This document shows, piece by piece, positions 33,997 through 38,758 of a DNA stretch of 38,758 nucleotides (position 1 is the first letter of the stretch; the number at the start of each line of letters is the position of its first letter). Source of the stretch: DAOTYX01 sp034434635 (lineage in GTDB: Bacteria; Chloroflexota; Anaerolineae; B4-G1; DUEL01); assembly GCA_034434635.1 (NCBI GenBank), contig DAOTYX010000182.1:1-38758 (forward strand). The letters run 5' to 3'. Position numbers and translations under genes: made by a program. The notes under the pieces were generated by a model. That model did not search any database, was not told where the DNA came from, and was given only the letters and a program-made list of their open reading frames with translations.

Positions 33997-36192
33997 CTAC
34001 GTCCCACCCCAGCCTCGGGCGAGCATGGCCCCTTCCGCACTGCGGGAGACGCGAATGCGGTAGAGCATGCGCACCAACTCCGGCGCGGCGATGAAGATGA
34101 TGATCAGGGCCTGCAGCACGGAGATGATGTCAATGGGCACCTGTGCCACGCCCTGCATCTGCTGCGCGCCTGCGCGCAAGAAGCCGAAGAGCAGCGCGGC
34201 CAACAGCACGCCCGCCGGGTGGCTGCGGCCCAACAGTGCCAGGGCTATGGAGTCGAAGCCGTAGCCGGAGAAGAACGCGTTGGGCATGAAGTGGAGGACG
34301 CCGAGGATGTCGTGCGCACCGGCCAGGCCGGCCAGCGCCCCACTGATCGCCATAGTGATCAGGATGGTGCGCGGGACGCTGATCCCGGCGGTCCGGGCGG
34401 CGCGCGCGTTCAACCCCACGGCGCGAATCTCGAAGCCCAGCGTTGTCTTGAACAGCAGCCAGTAGATCACCACCACGGCCACCAGGGCCAGCAGGAGCCC
34501 GACGTTGACGCGCATCGAAGGGTCGCTGGGGAAGAACTGCGGCAGATAGGCGCTGGGTTGAATCTCCGGGCTGACGGGACGGTAGTCCCCCGGCCGTGAC
34601 ATCGGCCCGCCGACCTGCAGCAGGTAGTCGGCCAGGCGGTAGGAGACGTAGTTGAGCATCATCGTGGTGATGACCTCGTGAGCGCCTGTCCGCGCTTTGA
34701 GAAAGCCAGCGATGGAGGCCCATAGCGCCCCGCCGACCATTCCGGCCAGCAGCGCGAGAGGCAGGTGGATGAACCACGGCAGCCCGGTGAGGGCATAGCC
34801 GACATAGACCGAGGTCAGGCCGCCGATGAAGTACTGGCCCTCGGCACCGATGTTGAACAGGTTGGCCCGGAAGCCGATCGCCACCGCCAGGCCGGCAAAT
34901 ATGTAAGGGGTGGCGATGCGCAGGCTTTCTGTCAGCGGGTAGATCGCTCGCAGCAGGGTCCTGCTTTCCCCGGTATCGAGATAGGTCCTCAGCCCTTCGA
35001 CGATGCGGGATGGGTTCCCGAAAGCCCCCTGGAAGAGGGCTGTGTAGGCCCGGACGATGGCCTGCCAGGCCGTCCCCAGCCCGACGCGCACACCTTGCCC
35101 GAAAGCGGCCCACACCTGAGGATCGAAGGCCGCGATGAAGAGCGCGCCAATGACCAGGGCGGTGATGATGGCCAGCACAGGCACCAATGCTGCCTGCCAG
35201 TTCCAGGCCGTCAGCCGCGACAGCAGTCCGCCCGCCCGTTCCTCGCCGCGCAGCCCGACAAGAGTGCGGATCCGCCCGCTGCGCAGCGCCTCGGTCACCT
35301 CGGTGATCTTGCCGCGCGTCTCGGAGGGGATGGCGGTATCGGCGGCGTGGTAGGGGGCCAACCCCACACCGTTGCTGGCCAGGTCGAACCGGTGCACGCC
35401 GGCTCGCAACCTGCCCTGTAACGCCTGGGAGACAGCGGTGTAGACCGCGTTATCCACCTGCTTGACCGCGCTGGTCAAGAGCCGCTCCGCGCCGGGGACC
35501 TGCCCATCCTGGAAGGTGGTCTCCCACTCGTCCTGATCCACGCCAATGACCCATGTCCCCTCGCGGGCGGCCGCCCGGATCGCGGCACTTCCACACAACC
35601 CCGCAGCGGCGAAGATGATGTCGGCCCCTTGTTGAATCAGGTTCTGGGCGGCGGTCTCCCCGGCCTGGGTGTCGTTGAACGAATCCGTATAGATTTCGAT
35701 GATCTTTGCCAGCCGGTTGGTGTGGCTCAATCCATGCTCGAAGCCGCGCTGGAAGCGCCGCACGGGCGGTATGTCCATCCCGCCGATGAAGCCCACAACG
35801 TCACGCTGGGTCATCAGCCCGGCCAGCGCGCCGGCCAGAAAGCCGGCCTGATCCTCGGCGAAGACCAGGCCTGTGATGTTGCGGCTCTCCGGCGTGGGCT
35901 CGTAGTCTACCACGATGAAATGAACCGCCGGGTGTTTCTGCGCCAGCCGCTCCACGATCATCCCCGTCGCCGAGCCAATGGTGACGACGACCCCGCAACC
36001 GCGCTCGATCAACTGTTCGATATTGTCTTCATAATCGGCGGGGGAAGTGGTTTCGAGCACCTCGCAGGCCACACCGCGCTCCTGTGCGGCGCGGGTCATG
36101 CCCTCCACGGCGCACTGGCTGAAGGTGCCGCGCCCGAGGCGGCCCACGTCGGTGACCAGGCCGATGCGATGTCTACTGGGTGGTGTTTGCAC
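33997..36192 (-). CDS. BMP/PnrA-like binding domain fused to ABC permease (NupP/YufP-like)
   Basis: A 731-residue fusion. Residues 8-305 are a BMP/PnrA purine-nucleoside-binding fold (RIGLVTDVG, FIVVDYEPTPESRNITGLVF, GGMDIPPVRRFQRGFEHG, VIGVDQDEW, NGVGLAPYH). Residues 333-731 are a complete BPD_transp_2 permease (FRANLFNIGAEGQYFIGG, TGAHEVITTMMLNYVSYRLADY). There is no signal peptide: the start GTG 36192 has a full AGGAGG 6 nt upstream, and the first strand begins at residue 9. The linker before the first TM is Arg-rich (RGEERAGGLLSR), so the BMP domain is predicted to be cytoplasmic. The family loop DDRSFN is changed to GRGTFS. It overlaps the ATPase gene by 20 bp. Confidence 0.9.
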   Translation of the reverse strand: MQTPPSRHRIGLVTDVGRLGRGTFSQCAVEGMTRAAQERGVACEVLETTSPADYEDNIEQLIERGCGVVVTIGSATGMIVERLAQKHPAVHFIVVDYEPTPESRNITGLVFAEDQAGFLAGALAGLMTQRDVVGFIGGMDIPPVRRFQRGFEHGLSHTNRLAKIIEIYTDSFNDTQAGETAAQNLIQQGADIIFAAAGLCGSAAIRAAAREGTWVIGVDQDEWETTFQDGQVPGAERLLTSAVKQVDNAVYTAVSQALQGRLRAGVHRFDLASNGVGLAPYHAADTAIPSETRGKITEVTEALRSGRIRTLVGLRGEERAGGLLSRLTAWNWQAALVPVLAIITALVIGALFIAAFDPQVWAAFGQGVRVGLGTAWQAIVRAYTALFQGAFGNPSRIVEGLRTYLDTGESRTLLRAIYPLTESLRIATPYIFAGLAVAIGFRANLFNIGAEGQYFIGGLTSVYVGYALTGLPWFIHLPLALLAGMVGGALWASIAGFLKARTGAHEVITTMMLNYVSYRLADYLLQVGGPMSRPGDYRPVSPEIQPSAYLPQFFPSDPSMRVNVGLLLALVAVVVIYWLLFKTTLGFEIRAVGLNARAARTAGISVPRTILITMAISGALAGLAGAHDILGVLHFMPNAFFSGYGFDSIALALLGRSHPAGVLLAALLFGFLRAGAQQMQGVAQVPIDIISVLQALIIIFIAAPELVRMLYRIRVSRSAEGAMLARGWGGT

Positions 36193-37711
36193 GGACGGCC
36201 TCCTTTCGCACGCCAGCCATCAGCAGGCCAACCTCCTCGCGGGTGGCCTGTTCGGCAGGCAGGATGTCCATGATCTGCCCCTCGAACATCACCGCGATGC
36301 GGTCTGAAAGCCCCATCACCTCGTCCAACTCCGGTGAGACAAGCAGCACCGCGCACCCTTCGTCCCGTTTCTGGATGATGCGGCGGTGGATGTACTCGAT
36401 GGAGCCTACGTCCAGCCCGCGCGTCGGCTGCGAGGCGATGAGCAGGTGGATGGGGCGGGAAAACTCGCGGGCGACGATGACCTTCTGCTGGTTGCCGCCC
36501 GACAGGTTGGAGACGGGGGTCAGGATGCTGGGCGTGCGGACGTCGAACTCCCGGACCCGCTTCTCTGCAGTTGCCATGATGGTCGCCTGGTCCAGCACGC
36601 CGCCGTTGGCGAAGGGGGATATGTAGTAAGTGTTGAGGACCAGGTTGTCGGCGACCGGAAAACTCAGCACCAGGCCGTCCTGCTGGCGGTCCTCCGGCAC
36701 GTGGGCGGTGCCCTGTTCGAGGATGTGGCGGGGGTTGCTGTTGGTGGTGTCGTTGCCGCGGATACGCACACGGCCGGCGCGGGCCGGACGCAATCCGGTC
36801 AGGGCCTGTACCAGTTCCGTCTGACCATTGCCTTGAACGCCGGCCACCCCCAGCACCTCGCCAGCGTGCACCTGGAAGGAGACGCCCCGTACGGCCAGGT
36901 TGCCGCGATCATCCATCACCTCGAGCCCCTCGACCTCCAGCACCGGCTCGCCGGGGTGGGCGGGTCCTTTCTCGACCTGCAGAATCACGTCGCGCCCGAC
37001 CATCATGGCCGCCAGTTGTCGCTCGTCGGTCTGATCGGGGGTTGTGGTGCCGACCACACGTCCGTTGCGCAAGACGGTGATGCGATCGGCAATGGCCATC
37101 ACTTCCTTCAACTTGTGGGTGATGAAGATGATGGACTTGCCCTGCTCGATCAACGAATGGATGATCTTGAAGAGTTCTTCGACTTCCTGAGGTGTGAGCA
37201 CCGCGGTCGGCTCATCAAGGATCAGGATGTCCGCCTCGCGGTAGAGCAGTTTGATGATCTCGACACGCTGTTGCACGCCAACGGGCAATGTCTTGATGTA
37301 GGCATCGGGATCGACGCCCAGCCCGTATTGTTCGGAAATCCTGCGGATGCGGTTGGCGGCGGCAGCATGGTCGAGGAAGATGCCGTTCTTGATGGATTCC
37401 ACACCCAGCATGACGTTTTCGGTCACCGTGAGCACCGGGACGAGCATGAAGTGTTGATGCACCATGCCGATGCCCTGGGCGATGGCGTCATTGGGGTTTT
37501 GGATTTGGACCGGCTGGCCGCGCACCAGGATTTCGCCGGCATCTGGGTTGTAGAGGCCGTAGAGGATGTTCATCAGGGTGGTCTTGCCGGCGCCGTTCTC
37601 GCCCAACAGGGCGTGGACCTCGCCTTGTTCGAGGGTCAGGTCAATGTGGTCGTTGGCCAATACGCCGGGGAACGCTTTGGTGATGCCGCGCAATTCCAGG
37701 ACAGGGGGCAT
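36173..37711 (-). CDS. ABC transporter ATPase, two nucleotide-binding domains (YufO/NupO type)
   Basis: A 512-residue double ATPase. Domain 1 has Walker A GENGAGKTT, the signature-like LPVGVQQRVEI and Walker B ILILDEPTAVL. Domain 2 has a degenerate Walker A GVQGNGQTE, the signature LSGGNQQKVIVARE and TRGLDVGS, as in sugar and nucleoside importers, where one site is impaired. I chose ATG 37711 (MPPVLELRGITKAF) with AAGGAGG 6 nt upstream over a 17-residue extension. It follows the binding-protein gene across a stable hairpin and overlaps the fusion permease gene by 20 bp. Confidence 0.94.
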   Translation of the reverse strand: MPPVLELRGITKAFPGVLANDHIDLTLEQGEVHALLGENGAGKTTLMNILYGLYNPDAGEILVRGQPVQIQNPNDAIAQGIGMVHQHFMLVPVLTVTENVMLGVESIKNGIFLDHAAAANRIRRISEQYGLGVDPDAYIKTLPVGVQQRVEIIKLLYREADILILDEPTAVLTPQEVEELFKIIHSLIEQGKSIIFITHKLKEVMAIADRITVLRNGRVVGTTTPDQTDERQLAAMMVGRDVILQVEKGPAHPGEPVLEVEGLEVMDDRGNLAVRGVSFQVHAGEVLGVAGVQGNGQTELVQALTGLRPARAGRVRIRGNDTTNSNPRHILEQGTAHVPEDRQQDGLVLSFPVADNLVLNTYYISPFANGGVLDQATIMATAEKRVREFDVRTPSILTPVSNLSGGNQQKVIVAREFSRPIHLLIASQPTRGLDVGSIEYIHRRIIQKRDEGCAVLLVSPELDEVMGLSDRIAVMFEGQIMDILPAEQATREEVGLLMAGVRKEAVRANTTQ

Positions 37712-37737
37712 TGACCGCCTCCTTCGCGGGAATAGGG

Positions 37738-37765
37738 GCGGTGCCGGGGTTGCCCCCGGCACCGC
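37738..37765 (-). other. Intercistronic stem-loop between the binding-protein and ATPase genes
   Basis: The arms GCGGTGCCGGGG (37738-37749) and CCCCGGCACCGC (37754-37765) are perfect 12-bp complements around a 4-nt loop. No T-tract follows on the minus strand. It sits 19 bp after the binding-protein stop, where such hairpins commonly protect the upstream message and raise binding protein over ATPase. That effect is inferred. Confidence 0.65.
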
Positions 37766-37784
37766 TTACAGGTCATGTGGACGA

Positions 37785-38758
37785 TTACTGGCCGGAGATG
37801 AAGGCTGCCCAGCCAGTGTCAATGGTGCCGTCGATGAGGCCCTGGCGGATGGTCTCCAGTTCGGAGACGATGTCCGCCGGGACGTCATCCTCGAACTCGT
37901 GGAACGGGGCGATGCCGACACCCTCGTTGGCCAGCGTGCCGACGTAGGTGCCGCCAGCGAACTCGCCCGCGACCGCCATGGCGATGGCGTCGCGCACGGC
38001 GATGTCCATATTCTTCATCACGCTGGTCAGGGTCACCGAGCAGTAGTCCGGCGCGCTGATGCACCAGTCGGTGTCCACACCGATGAGCATGGTGCCGGGG
38101 TTCTCCATGATCGCGGCGGCGGTGCCCAGGCCGGCAGGACCAGCCACCGGCATGATCACGTCCGCGCCCTCGGCGATCAGGTCCTCGGCAGCGCGGCGGC
38201 CGTCATCGGTGGACTCGAAGTTGTTGATGAACAGGCCCTCGCCCGTCTCCGTGCTCCAGCCCAGCACCTGGACGTTGGCGCCGTGCTGCTCGTTGTAGTA
38301 GTTGACGCCGGACTCGAAGCCGACCATGAAGATGGTCACCGGCGGGATGGGGATGCCGCCCCAGGTGCCGACGATGCCGGTCTGGGACATGGCCGCAGCC
38401 AGGTAGCCAGCCAGGAAGGCGGCCTGGTCGGTCGAGAAGGTCAGGCCCAGGACGTTGGGGATAGCCGGGTCATAGGCGAAGTCCACGATGGCGAAGTTGA
38501 CGTCGGGGTTGTTCTGGGCGAAGGTCGCGGTGTCGTCGCCCAGCAGGAAGCCGACCGTGACGATCATGTCGTAGTCCTGGTCAATGAACTGCTGCAGGTT
38601 GACCGCGTAGTCGGTCTGCTGCTGCGACTCCAGGTACTGCACCTCGACGCCCAGTTCATCCCGCGCCAGTTCCATGCCGTGCCAGGCGGTGGCGTTGAAG
38701 GAGCGGTCGTCAATGCCGCCCACATCGGTGACCATACCAACCCGGTAGGCCGGCGGGG
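37785..38758 (-). CDS. BMP-family substrate-binding protein (5' end outside window)
   Basis: The frame is open from the window edge; 323 codons are visible. The visible part starts PAYRVGMVTDVGGIDDRSFN, the first beta strand of a BMP/PnrA-type protein, so the signal peptide and probable lipobox are cut off. VNFAIVDFAYDPAIPNVLGLTF, GGIPIPPVTIFMVGFESG, GVDTDW and GVGIAPFHEF align with the fused domain of the permease gene. These proteins bind purine nucleosides or similar solutes. It is probably a lipoprotein in front of the importer and is the first visible gene of the operon; its promoter is outside the window. Confidence 0.92.
   Translation of the reverse strand, partial: PPAYRVGMVTDVGGIDDRSFNATAWHGMELARDELGVEVQYLESQQQTDYAVNLQQFIDQDYDMIVTVGFLLGDDTATFAQNNPDVNFAIVDFAYDPAIPNVLGLTFSTDQAAFLAGYLAAAMSQTGIVGTWGGIPIPPVTIFMVGFESGVNYYNEQHGANVQVLGWSTETGEGLFINNFESTDDGRRAAEDLIAEGADVIMPVAGPAGLGTAAAIMENPGTMLIGVDTDWCISAPDYCSVTLTSVMKNMDIAVRDAIAMAVAGEFAGGTYVGTLANEGVGIAPFHEFEDDVPADIVSELETIRQGLIDGTIDTGWAAFISGQ

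Noticed and set aside
35450..35458. TTATCCACC, a DnaA-box-like 9-mer (another near-match at 4600-4608)
   Set aside because: Single near-matches inside conserved coding sequence, without a cluster or an AT-rich unwinding region; no origin is visible.

Overview
The window is a GC-rich bacterial chromosome segment with dense, mostly translationally coupled operons and no phage, IS element or CRISPR array. The gene set fits a Chloroflexota bacterium (Anaerolineae-like). Supporting traits are a YidC without the large periplasmic domain, short heptamer tandem arrays in intergenic DNA, actinobacterial-type inositol phospholipid genes, and many GC-rich REP-like hairpins. This assignment is inference from gene content; no search was run.

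Region 1 (1-6.6 kb, minus strand) is the conserved origin-proximal operon: rpmH, rnpA, yidD, a PQQ-type propeller lipoprotein, yidC, jag, a PfkB-family kinase, parA and parB. It is read from one good promoter (6586-6614). A membrane protein cut by the window edge follows. dnaA, gyrase genes and a full parS site are not visible.

Region 2 (6.9-8.1 kb, minus) is a peroxide-response pair, perR then a Prx6/archaeal-type peroxiredoxin. A Per-box-like operator overlaps the -10 of a near-consensus promoter.

Region 3 (8.3-12.8 kb, plus) holds a DUF362/ferredoxin protein, a DegV fatty-acid-binding protein, and an ArsR regulator leading into ino1 and a CDP-alcohol phosphatidyltransferase. Together these look like a phosphatidylinositol-type lipid branch.

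Region 4 (12.7-20.4 kb, minus) runs rpoC (not preceded by rpoB), an inverted pair of heptamer arrays, mtnA, a glucose-1-phosphate cytidylyltransferase and a TPR lipoprotein. Divergent from rpoC is rpsA-infA (20.8-22.5 kb, plus), whose long leader carries a terminator-like hairpin. A 4Fe-4S protein and a B12-binding-type radical SAM protein follow on the plus strand (22.8-25.6 kb).

Region 5 (25.6-32.6 kb) has a triplicated 86-bp hairpin repeat, lon and folC (minus) with a heptamer array at their junction, tRNA-Val(CAC), and a structured leader before an orphan NarL-type histidine kinase and a CPBP-like membrane protein (plus).

Region 6 (32.7-38.8 kb, minus) is a BMP/PnrA-type nucleoside ABC importer operon: substrate-binding protein (cut by the window edge), double ATPase, permease and second permease. 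The first permease carries its own N-terminal BMP domain with no signal peptide, so it is predicted to be cytoplasmic. This fusion is the most unusual architecture in the window.
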